Below, in pieces: positions 1 to 6,314 of a stretch of DNA of 8,242 nucleotides. The DNA lies in the NCBI GenBank assembly GCA_038247995.1, contig JBBRUG010000281.1, positions 1 to 8,242 on the forward strand, given 5' to 3'. The position numbers and the translations under genes are program-made. Within the stretch, counting starts at the first letter, position 1. The number at the start of each line of letters is the position of its first letter. The notes below the pieces were generated by a model that saw only the letters and a list, made by a program, of their open reading frames with translations, did no database searches and had not been told where the DNA came from. The DNA is from JBBRUG01 sp038247995. GTDB lineage: Bacteria > Chloroflexota > Chloroflexia > Chloroflexales > Chloroflexaceae.

Positions 1-26
1 ACCCCTGTCCCCCTGTCCCCCTGTCC
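1..26. repeat. Octamer tandem array, unit ctgtcccc (cut by window edge)
   Basis: About three copies of the 8-bp unit ctgtcccc (5-12, 13-20, partial 21-26, preceded by a partial copy at 1-4). It begins one base beyond the stop codon of the GT4 gene and runs off the window, so its true length is unknown. Confidence 0.85.
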
Positions 27-27
27 T

Positions 28-1134
28 TCATCGACATACCTCCCGATACACAGCTTCAATCCGATCCACCACCGCCGGCCAGGCAAATTGCGCCGCCCAG
101 GCCGGGCCAACCGCACCCATCGCCGCCCGTTGGGTCGGGTCGGCGAGCAAGTTATTTACGGCCAGAGCCAGCGCATCCGGGTCGCGCGGCGGCACAAGCA
201 AGCCCGTACGCCCCGCGTCGATTACTTCAGGGAAACCGCCGAAACGGGTTGCAACCACCGGCAGACCGCACGCCTGCGCCTCGACCGGCCCAATCCCGAA
301 CGTCTCGCTGGCGTGGCTCGTCGCAAGCAGCAGATCGACGCTGCTGTACAGCCGGGGCAGCGCGGTGCGCTCGATCATGCCCAGAAACACCACCCGATCC
401 GTCACCCCAAGTTCGCCGGCAAGCTGCTCCAGGCGCGGACGATCATCGCCGCTGCCCGCGATGAGCAGCCGGGCCGCCGGGATATTCAGCAGGGCGCGGA
501 TCGCGGTTTCAACGCCTTTCCACGGTTGGAGCCGCCCGACGAACAATAACAACGGCCCATCGCCATAGATTGCGCGTACCTGCGGATCGGGCGCAACCGG
601 CCGAAACAGGTTGGTGTCGATCCCGTTGAACACGACTTGCGGGATGAAGCCGTAGCGCCGAGCGACGGTCGTGGCATTAAAGTGTGAACACGCAACGCTG
701 GCGTCAACCTGCGGCGCAAGCAGTGTATCGCCCCGGTAGAAATCTTCGCCGTGACAGCCCAGAATCACCTTTGCGCCGCCGAGACGCCGCGCCAGCAACG
801 CCGGCGCCAGATCGTAGGGCTTCTGAATATGAATGATGTCGTACCTGGCATTGGCTAGTGTCGGCAGGGCCGCCACCGCCATCGTGAGCCGCTCCAGCAG
901 TTTCGCCTCGGCATAGGCTCGCCGTAGCACTGGGAACGATTGCCAGAATTCGCGCGACACGAACGGGAAGGTCAGCACGCGCACACGCGGGCCGGCCTCG
1001 CGCCGCGCACCGACGCCGCCGATCACCGTCACCCGATGCTCGCGCGCCGCCAGTTCGCGGGCAAGATCCCACACGAAGCTTTCGACCCCGCCATACTTCG
1101 TAGTTGTGGTCAGGTTGTACAAGGCGACATGCAT
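28..1134 (-). CDS. GT-B glycosyltransferase, family 4
   Basis: This is a 368-residue cytoplasmic or membrane-associated glycosyltransferase of the GT4 family (GT-B fold, retaining), which transfers a sugar from a nucleotide-sugar donor to a growing glycan or lipid-linked acceptor. Visible marks are the N-terminal strand with the glycine-rich KYGGVES loop (about residues 13-19), a central HGEDFYRGD segment, the VFNGIDTNLFRP linker that enters the C-terminal domain (about 168-179), the LLFVGRLQPWKG donor-domain start (about 195-206), and the family's E-x7-E signature in SETFGIGPVEA with glutamates near 277 and 285. Length is normal for the family. The ATG at 1134 is preferred; a GTG three codons upstream (1143) is also open, and neither has a clear ribosome binding site. 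It is the last gene of the block, 181 bp after the flippase gene, and ends one base before an octamer repeat at the window edge. The donor and acceptor sugars cannot be deduced. Confidence 0.93.
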   Translation of the reverse strand: MHVALYNLTTTTKYGGVESFVWDLARELAAREHRVTVIGGVGARREAGPRVRVLTFPFVSREFWQSFPVLRRAYAEAKLLERLTMAVAALPTLANARYDIIHIQKPYDLAPALLARRLGGAKVILGCHGEDFYRGDTLLAPQVDASVACSHFNATTVARRYGFIPQVVFNGIDTNLFRPVAPDPQVRAIYGDGPLLLFVGRLQPWKGVETAIRALLNIPAARLLIAGSGDDRPRLEQLAGELGVTDRVVFLGMIERTALPRLYSSVDLLLATSHASETFGIGPVEAQACGLPVVATRFGGFPEVIDAGRTGLLVPPRDPDALALAVNNLLADPTQRAAMGAVGPAWAAQFAWPAVVDRIEAVYREVCR

Positions 1135-1224
1135 ATGGATCACTGGATGCGCGTTCGGCGCTACGGGTCATTGATTGGAGCGTAGTTTGGGCCATGAGTT
1201 GCCTGAAGGTCAGTGCCTGCATAG

Positions 1225-1244
1225 GCCGCTCACAGCGGAGCGGC
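1225..1244. repeat. Short hairpin in the flippase-GT4 gap
   Basis: Arms gccgctc (1225-1231) and gagcggc (1238-1244) pair perfectly around a 6-base loop. There is no T tract on either side, so it is not a convincing intrinsic terminator. The rest of the 1135-1315 gap shows little beyond an imperfect heptamer at 1276-1296. Confidence 0.4.
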
Positions 1245-1275
1245 GAACTTCGCAGGCCGATCCTGTACAGCGGTT

Positions 1276-1296
1276 GGTCTTTCGTCTTTGGTCGAA
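1276..1296. repeat. Imperfect heptamer repeat (ggtcttt-like)
   Basis: Two close copies (ggtcttt, cgtcttt) and a diverged third (ggtcgaa) of a 7-bp unit in the gap upstream of the GT4 gene. On its own this would be ignored; it is listed because all other gaps carry 7- or 8-bp arrays. Confidence 0.35.
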
Positions 1297-1315
1297 CTGT
1301 GGGCGGGCAGACAGC

Positions 1316-2935
1316 CTACAAGAGCTTCAACAGCCAGCGCTTCAACGGCAATTGCATCCGCTCAAGCTGGCTGCGATCAGCCGGATCAAGGCCGCCGAGC
1401 AAGCGCAAGGCCAGGAGAAAGCCGGTTCCGCCGACCGCAGCAACCGCGAATAACAACGGCAAGCTGAGCAGGCGCTCGATTGTGGTGGCGTCGGGGTTTG
1501 GCCCGCCAAGCAACATGCCGCACAGCGCAACCAGCACGGCCATGGCGGCACTCGCCAGCGTCACCCGCCAGGTGAACGCCCACGGCCAGCGCAGATCCAA
1601 GATCCGGTAGCCACTCGCCGTTACCCAGAAGCCGGCCAGCACCCGCGCCAGGCCGAACGCCAGCGCCGCACCGACAATGCCCAATGTCGGCGTCAGCAGC
1701 AGTACCAGCGGCACACTCACCAGAGTGAGCAGGCGCGAAATAATAATAATGCGCAGCTTTTCATACACGATCAGCACGTTATGGGCTGTCGTGAGCAAAC
1801 ACTCTAAAAAGAGCGTTGGCACCAGCACCCACACTAGCGGCGCGGCAGCGGTATATTGGGGGATCAGCAAGGCGAAAATCGGTTCCGCCAGCAGCATCAG
1901 GCCTACACCGCCGGGGATGATCAGCAGCGCCTGAAGCCGGGTGATCGACTGATAGGCGCCTAGAATTGTGCCACCCTCGCCCTGACGCACGCGGGTGAAC
2001 AGCGGCACTTGTACACCCACCAGCGGCGTGTACAGGTAGCCCAACACCATACGCACAATACTCACCCCGGCCATCAGCAGCGCCGCTTCGACCAGCGTCT
2101 CGGCGAAGAAAACCGCGAAGCCGGCGCTGGCCAGAAAATCGGTCGCCGTCATTAGTAAGGAGACGCCGGAGTAGCGCACAAAGCCTTCCGGCAGCCAGCG
2201 CCCGTCGTCATGCTCCGGCTGCGGCAGCGCGGCAATCTCGCGCTGGTGGCGCAGCACCTGCCAGATCACCAGGCCAACCGCGATTGTAGGCGCAGCAACC
2301 GTGGCCACCAGCACCCCGCCCACATCGTAACCGGCCAGAATCACGCCGGCCGTGAATAACGGCGGCAGCAGACTCGCCACCAGAGCCACACTATTCCAGG
2401 CGCGCTGCTTAAAGAAACTGCTCAGGTACGCCATGAGCACATCGTAGAGCACGCCCATGATCAGCAGCACCAGCACCGACCCGATGATCAGCCAGCCGAA
2501 ATCGCCGACAAAGCCGAGCAACCTGTCGCGCACCTCCGGCGCCGTGTCGACAGCAATCCGGCGTTCCAGATCGCCAAGATATTGATCCTGAAAGATCGCG
2601 AAGCCCAGTCCAACCAGCGCCAGCAGCGCGAACTGCGCGCCAAGCACCACCGCGAGCAGGCGATACATGGCCCGCGGGCCGCCGTTGTGCACCGTCTCGG
2701 GGATGTATTTCGGCAGCGCCCGCCCGGTGCCCAGGTCGATCCAGGTGCCCAGGCCGTCGTTGGTGGCCTTGATGATGCTGAGCATGCCATAGCTCGCCGG
2801 CGCAATCGCCGTCAGCTTCAGCAGGGTTGCCACTACTTCGGCCACCATGCGCAGGGGCACAAACAGGGTATTCCAAACCACGGCCCGCGAAACCTGGCTG
2901 GCGAGTGTGGGCGGTTTAACGGTGGGAGTACTCAT
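1316..2935 (-). CDS. Polysaccharide flippase (Wzx/MATE-like membrane transporter)
   Basis: This 539-residue protein is almost entirely hydrophobic, with about 12-14 predicted membrane segments and the pattern of the MATE/MOP superfamily of lipid-linked oligosaccharide flippases. The N-terminal region SQVSRAVVWNTLFVPLRMVAE followed by SYGMLSIIKATNDGLGTWIDLGTGRALPKYIPE is typical of these proteins: a first amphipathic helix, then a Y/G-rich turn and a conserved D-LG-RALPKY stretch. A hydrophilic loop (about residues 228-250, with EHDDGRW) divides the two six-helix halves. It would move a lipid-linked glycan from the cytoplasmic to the outer leaflet. Start choice: an ATG at 2986, two bases after the methyltransferase stop, would add 17 residues, but 2942-2969 is a degenerate 7-bp repeat like those in the other gaps, so the ATG at 2935 is preferred. 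The glycosyltransferase and methyltransferase neighbours fit a surface-glycan role. Specificity is unknown. Confidence 0.88.
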   Translation of the reverse strand: MSTPTVKPPTLASQVSRAVVWNTLFVPLRMVAEVVATLLKLTAIAPASYGMLSIIKATNDGLGTWIDLGTGRALPKYIPETVHNGGPRAMYRLLAVVLGAQFALLALVGLGFAIFQDQYLGDLERRIAVDTAPEVRDRLLGFVGDFGWLIIGSVLVLLIMGVLYDVLMAYLSSFFKQRAWNSVALVASLLPPLFTAGVILAGYDVGGVLVATVAAPTIAVGLVIWQVLRHQREIAALPQPEHDDGRWLPEGFVRYSGVSLLMTATDFLASAGFAVFFAETLVEAALLMAGVSIVRMVLGYLYTPLVGVQVPLFTRVRQGEGGTILGAYQSITRLQALLIIPGGVGLMLLAEPIFALLIPQYTAAAPLVWVLVPTLFLECLLTTAHNVLIVYEKLRIIIISRLLTLVSVPLVLLLTPTLGIVGAALAFGLARVLAGFWVTASGYRILDLRWPWAFTWRVTLASAAMAVLVALCGMLLGGPNPDATTIERLLSLPLLFAVAAVGGTGFLLALRLLGGLDPADRSQLERMQLPLKRWLLKLL

Positions 2936-2941
2936 GAATGA

Positions 2942-2969
2942 AAAAGGCACAAGGTAAAAGGCAAAATGG
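2942..2969. repeat. Degenerate heptamer array, unit aaaaggc
   Basis: Four 7-bp units in a row (aaaaggc, acaaggt, aaaaggc, aaaatgg). It fills half of the 53-bp gap between the methyltransferase stop and the preferred flippase start and argues that 2936-2988 is not coding. Confidence 0.6.
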
Positions 2970-2979
2970 TTATTTTCAA
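2951..2979 (-). promoter_or_regulatory. Possible weak promoter before the flippase gene
   Basis: In the AT-rich gap after the methyltransferase a TTGAAA box (2979-2974) and a TACCTT box (2956-2951) are spaced by 17 bases on the minus strand. The start would lie about 8 bases before the ATG at 2935. The -10 box has only the three most conserved positions (T1, A2, T6), and the gap is itself low-complexity repeat, so this may be chance. Confidence 0.3.
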
Positions 2980-2988
2980 TGCCCATCC

Positions 2989-3882
2989 TCAGCCATTGGA
3001 TCGAGCGCTCCGCGCAGCGCGCTGCGCTCTTTTCTCTAGCGCTACTTCAAACATACCCACATACCAGCGGCGCTGGGCACGATAAGCCGGCCCTTCGAGG
3101 CCCACTGCGCGCAGGGCCGTGCGGATGGCGCGCCGGGTCGCCTTCGGGCTGGGCAGAGTGCCGGCGTGTAACTGTTCTTCACGCAGATCGCGCATCTGGA
3201 AGCCGTGGCGCTCACAGAGCCGCACAAAATCAGTGTAGTGGAAATAGTGCATCGCGCTCAGGCGCTGCATGTCGCGAAAAGAAGCTCCGGCCTTTGTGCG
3301 TCCACGTGCGGCAATGATCGCTTCGGCTAACGGGCGCGGCAACCAGTTCAGCCCGCGCATATGGTAGTGCGGATCAACCCAGGCCCGCCGGTTGATTGCG
3401 GTGAGCAGCGCGTGTCCGCCGGGGCGTAATACGCGCGCGATCTCGGCCAACACCTGTTCCGGATTCTGGACATGCTCCAGCACATCCCAGGCCGTCACTG
3501 CATCAAAGCTTGCCGGCGGGAACGGCAGCGCTTCGCCGGCGCCGTTGAAAACCGGCAACGCCAGGTCGTAACGCGCCGCACGCAGTTCGATGATCCGACA
3601 ATAGGCCGGGTTATATTCGCAGGCTGTAACGCGAGCGCCGGCCCGCGCCGCCGCTACGGTAAACCCACCCATGCCCGCACCAAGATCGAGCAGGCGCAAA
3701 CCGGCAAGCGCGCCGACGCTCTGCTCCAGCAGCGCCAGCCGTTCGCCCTGATACTGCTCCTGGTTGATCCGCCGCTCGCGCCAACGCACATAATCATGCC
3801 GCCACGTCATATGGCTCAGCCATGGATCGATGGCGGCAATCAGCGCCTCCGACGGCGCAGGGTTCATCTGTTCAGTCTGCAT
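2989..3882 (-). CDS. Class I SAM-dependent methyltransferase
   Basis: This 297-residue soluble protein transfers a methyl group from S-adenosylmethionine. Motif I is LLDLGAGMGGFTV (about residues 64-76), the acidic ribose-binding position is the glutamate in CEYNP (about 89), and motifs II-III are FDAVTAWDVLEHV followed by EIARVLRPGGHALLTAINR (about 126-165), the standard Methyltransf_11/25 arrangement. The C-terminal half (TDFVRLCERHGFQMRDL) resembles ubiquinone/menaquinone-type and sugar methyltransferases of the same superfamily. The final residues (AQRAARSARSNG) are low-complexity and coincide with a GC-rich palindrome. The start at 3882 is supported by a promoter ending just upstream, which predicts a leaderless transcript; another Met is at residue 6. 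The gene stops 53 bp before the preferred flippase start. In this setting a glycan or lipid-head-group substrate is plausible, but nothing in the sequence proves it. Confidence 0.9.
   Translation of the reverse strand: MQTEQMNPAPSEALIAAIDPWLSHMTWRHDYVRWRERRINQEQYQGERLALLEQSVGALAGLRLLDLGAGMGGFTVAAARAGARVTACEYNPAYCRIIELRAARYDLALPVFNGAGEALPFPPASFDAVTAWDVLEHVQNPEQVLAEIARVLRPGGHALLTAINRRAWVDPHYHMRGLNWLPRPLAEAIIAARGRTKAGASFRDMQRLSAMHYFHYTDFVRLCERHGFQMRDLREEQLHAGTLPSPKATRRAIRTALRAVGLEGPAYRAQRRWYVGMFEVALEKRAQRAARSARSNG
3012..3027. repeat. Perfect 16-bp GC palindrome at the end of the methyltransferase gene
   Basis: The sequence gcgcagcgcgctgcgc is self-complementary and lies within the last codons of the methyltransferase. 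On the plus strand it is followed by a pyrimidine-rich tcttttct stretch, giving a terminator-like shape only for transcription opposite to the genes. On the coding strand no T tract follows. Confidence 0.6.
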
Positions 3883-3890
3883 ACAATGCG

Positions 3891-3918
3891 ATCATAGAGT
3901 GAAACCGGGTTCTGTCAA
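3891..3918 (-). promoter_or_regulatory. Sigma70-type promoter of the methyltransferase gene, leaderless
   Basis: On the minus strand a perfect -35 box TTGACA (3918-3913) is followed by a 16-base spacer and a -10 box TATGAT (3896-3891), five of six consensus bases. The predicted transcription start falls about 7 bases downstream, at about 3883, at or one base before the ATG at 3882. The mRNA would then have no 5' leader, which fits the absence of a Shine-Dalgarno sequence. It indicates that the methyltransferase, and probably the flippase and glycosyltransferase after it, can be transcribed separately from the two membrane-protein genes upstream. Confidence 0.65.
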
Positions 3919-3922
3919 GCGA

Positions 3923-3952
3923 GAACACAAGAACACAAGAACACAAGAACAC
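3923..3952. repeat. Octamer tandem array, unit gaacacaa
   Basis: 3.75 perfect copies of gaacacaa, starting 5 bp upstream of the methyltransferase -35 box. First of three neighbouring octamer arrays with unrelated units in this gap. Confidence 0.9.
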
Positions 3953-3968
3953 GACCGCATCATAAGTC

Positions 3969-4008
3969 ATCTGATGATCTGATGATCTGATGATCTGATG
4001 ATCTGATG
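3969..4008. repeat. Octamer tandem array, unit atctgatg
   Basis: Five perfect copies of atctgatg, exactly 40 bp. The perfection of the copies points to recent expansion or active homogenisation. On the plus strand the unit contains TGA; on the minus strand it is open in all frames. Confidence 0.95.
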
Positions 4009-4012
4009 TTTC

Positions 4013-4052
4013 TCCCGCTTTATCGCTCTATCGCTCTATCGCTCTCCCGCTC
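4013..4052. repeat. Octamer tandem array, unit tatcgctc, overlapping a gene end
   Basis: Three perfect copies (4021-4044) flanked by diverged units tcccgctt (4013-4020) and tcccgctc (4045-4052). It encodes the last residues of the upstream membrane protein and provides its TAG stop at 4030-4028. Confidence 0.9.
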
Positions 4053-6298
4053 ACCCATACTTCCTGCACCGACACGCCCAGGCTGCGCTGCGCCGCCGGA
4101 TCGTTCACTGCTTCCGTACGCAGTTCCAGCCGTGTTGTGCCCGGCGGCAGCGTCAGCGGCAGGCGGTAGGTGCGCCGGCTACGCTCCAAAGCGAGAGATG
4201 CCAAACGCGTGTCACCGTCCCACACCTCCACTACCTGCCCCGCCTCACGCGCCTCAACCGTCAGCGCCAACTCAATAATTTCTGTTGTAGCTGTGGGATT
4301 AACCACAAAAACCTGGCTGACACCGGTTGTCCAACGCCAGTGCTGCGCATCGGCCTGTTCCAGATTATTCCAACCCGCGCCAAGGTAAACGAAGGGCGCG
4401 CAGGCATCAGCAAACAAGGGCAGTTCGTAGGCGCGGTCGCGTCCATCATCGAACCAGGGCGCCGGCGCACTCCCCGTCAGGCGCTCGAGGTTGGTCAGCA
4501 GCGTTTGTTGTGCGGGAGCGTCGAGCAGCGTCGTATCGAGCACGACGTGGCGCAACTGGTAGAAGCATTGCATCCTCGCCAATGCTGCGGGCGAAAGATC
4601 GACAATATCCGCGTTTGGCCAGCCCTGCGTGCGCCCAAGCATGTTCACCAGCGGCGCATAGCGTAGCGTAGCGTACGCTGGCGGACGGGCCACATAACCG
4701 CGCAGGATCGGCTGGCCATGTACCATCTGGTTGATCAGCGAGCGGCTGTCGGTGCCGCCTTCGATCGGTAGATCAACTACAACGCCGGGGCGATCCGCGA
4801 TCTGCGCAAACACTTCGGCGCGCTCCAGCGCGATGCTCATCCGCGCCGCCGGCCACAACTCGAATAGGGCTAACCCGCCCACCAGCGCCAGCACAACGAT
4901 CTGCCCGCGCCGCTCGCGATGAGTCAGCAGGTGACGCAGCGCAATCCCGGCGAAGATCGCCGCCACCACAATCGTGATCACGCCGAACAGATTGGGCCGC
5001 CGAGCGGTATCAAGCAGCGGCAATGCTTGCAGCACCGCATACGGCATTGGAATGCCCGTCGGCACGCCAAATACATACAACTCCGGCCCCAACGCCAGCA
5101 CCCATGCTGCCGCCCCCACAATAATAAGGCTGAAGGCTGAAGGCTGAAGGTTGAAGGCTGAAGGCTGAAGGCTTGGGTCGGCCCTGGCCGACCAACGTCC
5201 AACGTCCAACGTCCAATAACCGCCAACCCGCGTTCCGTCCCCCTGCCTCCGCGTCCCCGTGTCCCCGTGTCCCCGTGTCCCCCAAACTACCCCCACCACC
5301 GCCAACCCCGCCAACACCCAACCCGCTGCCGTGTACGAACCCTCGGTAATGCCGAAGGGCGCCATCGCCACCAGAAAGCGCTCAGCCGGTTCGGCCCAGA
5401 GCGGGTGTAATGCGGCCGGAAAGAACAGGCCGAACAGATCAGCGGAGTAGCCCTGGGTATACACCGCCCAGATCGAGCCGCTTTCGGCCGGGGCAGGCCC
5501 AGGGCGCGCGCTTGCGGCCAGCGGAATCAACAATGGCGCGCTAAACAACGCACACAGCACAGCCGCAACTGCCAGGCGCATGAATAAGGCCAGCGGGCGC
5601 GGGTGGCCGATCAGGCTCAACAAACCCCAGACCAGGGCAAAAAACGCCGCCGCCAGCGCCCAATACCAGTCGGTCAGCAGCACCAGCATGAAGGCCAATG
5701 CGGCCAGCGGCGGCGCCCACCAGGCGTTGCGCCGGGTCAGGATCACGAAGGCGAGCATGGCGAAGACTAACCATTGCAGCGTAACGAAGTTTAGTTGGCC
5801 TGAGTCGAACTTGGCCATGTGGAACGGACTTGCGGTAAGCAACGCGCCGGCTGTAAACGGCGCCGCTACTCCGCCTGTGAAGGCGCGCACGAGCCAGAAA
5901 CCGGCGTAACCGGTGAGCGCAATTCCCGTGAGCGCAGCCACATTGTAGGCCGCCGTCGGGCCGAGCAACCAGTTCGCCGGCAACGCCAACACCCCCGCGA
6001 CGCTGTTAAACGTCTGAAGGTACATCGGCACGCCGTCGGGGTAGTACAAAAGCGGGCTAACAAAGGGGTTCCGGCCGTCGGCAAGGGCGCGCTGCAACCA
6101 CCACATATTCCAGATATTCTGCGGCGCGTCGGGGGTAGCCGGAAAGAAGAAAATATCGTTGCCGCTGCTCACATAGTGGGTAGCAAGCTGCGCGGCCATG
6201 GGCCAGGTAAGCCAGATCGCCAGGAACAGGTACGCCAGCAGCAGCACCAGGTGTGTGCGCCAGCCAAGCGACTGATCATGGGTATTCGAGTGAGTCAT
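4028..6298 (-). CDS. Large polytopic membrane protein, GT-C-like, with extracytoplasmic C-terminal domain
   Basis: I do not recognise a named family with certainty. The 756-residue product has about 11 predicted membrane segments up to residue 483, then an approximately 270-residue soluble region. After the first helix (about 17-36) a long loop carries NDIFFFPATPDAPQNIWNMWW and LLYYPDG, a layout like GT-C glycosyltransferases that keep catalytic acidic residues in the first outer loop. The C-terminal part has VVDLPIEGG and VHGQPILRGYVARPP, patterns I associate with large bacterial membrane proteins of this type, then a probable beta-sandwich ending near VQEVWVSG. Residues 340-391 are an in-frame low-complexity insert made of tandem-repeat DNA between two membrane helices. 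The last residues and the TAG stop come from an octamer repeat. The ATG at 6298 is chosen because the upstream ATG-equivalent start (6340) would translate an intergenic hairpin. A role in transferring sugar at the outer membrane face is inference. Confidence 0.8.
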   Translation of the reverse strand: MTHSNTHDQSLGWRTHLVLLLAYLFLAIWLTWPMAAQLATHYVSSGNDIFFFPATPDAPQNIWNMWWLQRALADGRNPFVSPLLYYPDGVPMYLQTFNSVAGVLALPANWLLGPTAAYNVAALTGIALTGYAGFWLVRAFTGGVAAPFTAGALLTASPFHMAKFDSGQLNFVTLQWLVFAMLAFVILTRRNAWWAPPLAALAFMLVLLTDWYWALAAAFFALVWGLLSLIGHPRPLALFMRLAVAAVLCALFSAPLLIPLAASARPGPAPAESGSIWAVYTQGYSADLFGLFFPAALHPLWAEPAERFLVAMAPFGITEGSYTAAGWVLAGLAVVGVVWGTRGHGDTGTRRQGDGTRVGGYWTLDVGRWSARADPSLQPSAFNLQPSAFSLIIVGAAAWVLALGPELYVFGVPTGIPMPYAVLQALPLLDTARRPNLFGVITIVVAAIFAGIALRHLLTHRERRGQIVVLALVGGLALFELWPAARMSIALERAEVFAQIADRPGVVVDLPIEGGTDSRSLINQMVHGQPILRGYVARPPAYATLRYAPLVNMLGRTQGWPNADIVDLSPAALARMQCFYQLRHVVLDTTLLDAPAQQTLLTNLERLTGSAPAPWFDDGRDRAYELPLFADACAPFVYLGAGWNNLEQADAQHWRWTTGVSQVFVVNPTATTEIIELALTVEAREAGQVVEVWDGDTRLASLALERSRRTYRLPLTLPPGTTRLELRTEAVNDPAAQRSLGVSVQEVWVSGRAIER
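5126..5174. repeat. In-gene heptamer array, unit aaggctg
   Basis: Seven copies of aaggctg (one aaggttg, last aaggctt), 49 bp, inside the GT-C-like gene. On the coding strand three units (21 bp) encode seven residues, giving the repeated peptide LQPSAFN/S at about residues 375-391, just before a membrane helix. The unit has no stop codon in any coding-strand frame. Confidence 0.95.
5176..5193. repeat. Inverted repeat between two heptamer arrays
   Basis: Arms ggtcggcc (5176-5183) and ggccgacc (5186-5193) are perfectly complementary with a 2-base spacer. It lies between the aaggctg array and the ccaacgt array, and its core is also found in the palindrome gtcggccgac at 6315-6324. Confidence 0.8.
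5192..5216. repeat. In-gene heptamer array, unit ccaacgt
   Basis: Three perfect copies of ccaacgt plus a partial fourth. On the coding strand it encodes WTLDVGRW at about residues 361-369 of the GT-C-like protein and has no stop in any frame. Confidence 0.9.
5253..5282. repeat. In-gene octamer array, unit gtccccgt
   Basis: 3.75 perfect copies of gtccccgt, with degenerate related sequence from about 5237. It encodes GTRGHGDTG at about residues 340-349 of the GT-C-like protein, directly after the helix ending GVVW. No stop codon in any coding-strand frame. Confidence 0.9.
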
Positions 6299-6314
6299 GG
6301 CTTTATCATCACTT

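Noticed and set aside
704..1222. Minus-strand open frame in another frame over the start of the GT4 gene
   Set aside because: The GT4 frame has the family motifs; this frame gives an Arg/Ala/Gly-rich product without any.
1104..1610. Plus-strand open frame of 168 codons spanning the flippase-GT4 gap
   Set aside because: It overlaps the ends of two well-supported minus-strand genes and its product resembles nothing; no start signal is seen.
3472..3897. Plus-strand open frame of 141 codons opposite the methyltransferase
   Set aside because: It lies opposite conserved SAM-binding motifs and is Arg/Gln-rich without domain features, as expected for an antisense shadow.
3923..4052. CRISPR-like array
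   Set aside because: Units are 8 bp and contiguous, without unique spacers or 23-37-bp repeats, and no cas genes are nearby.
4661..4679. Pentamer repeat gcgta x3 and palindrome agcgtacgct in the GT-C-like gene
   Set aside because: Short, encodes ordinary protein sequence in a region that looks conserved, and does not share the 7/8-bp period of the other arrays.
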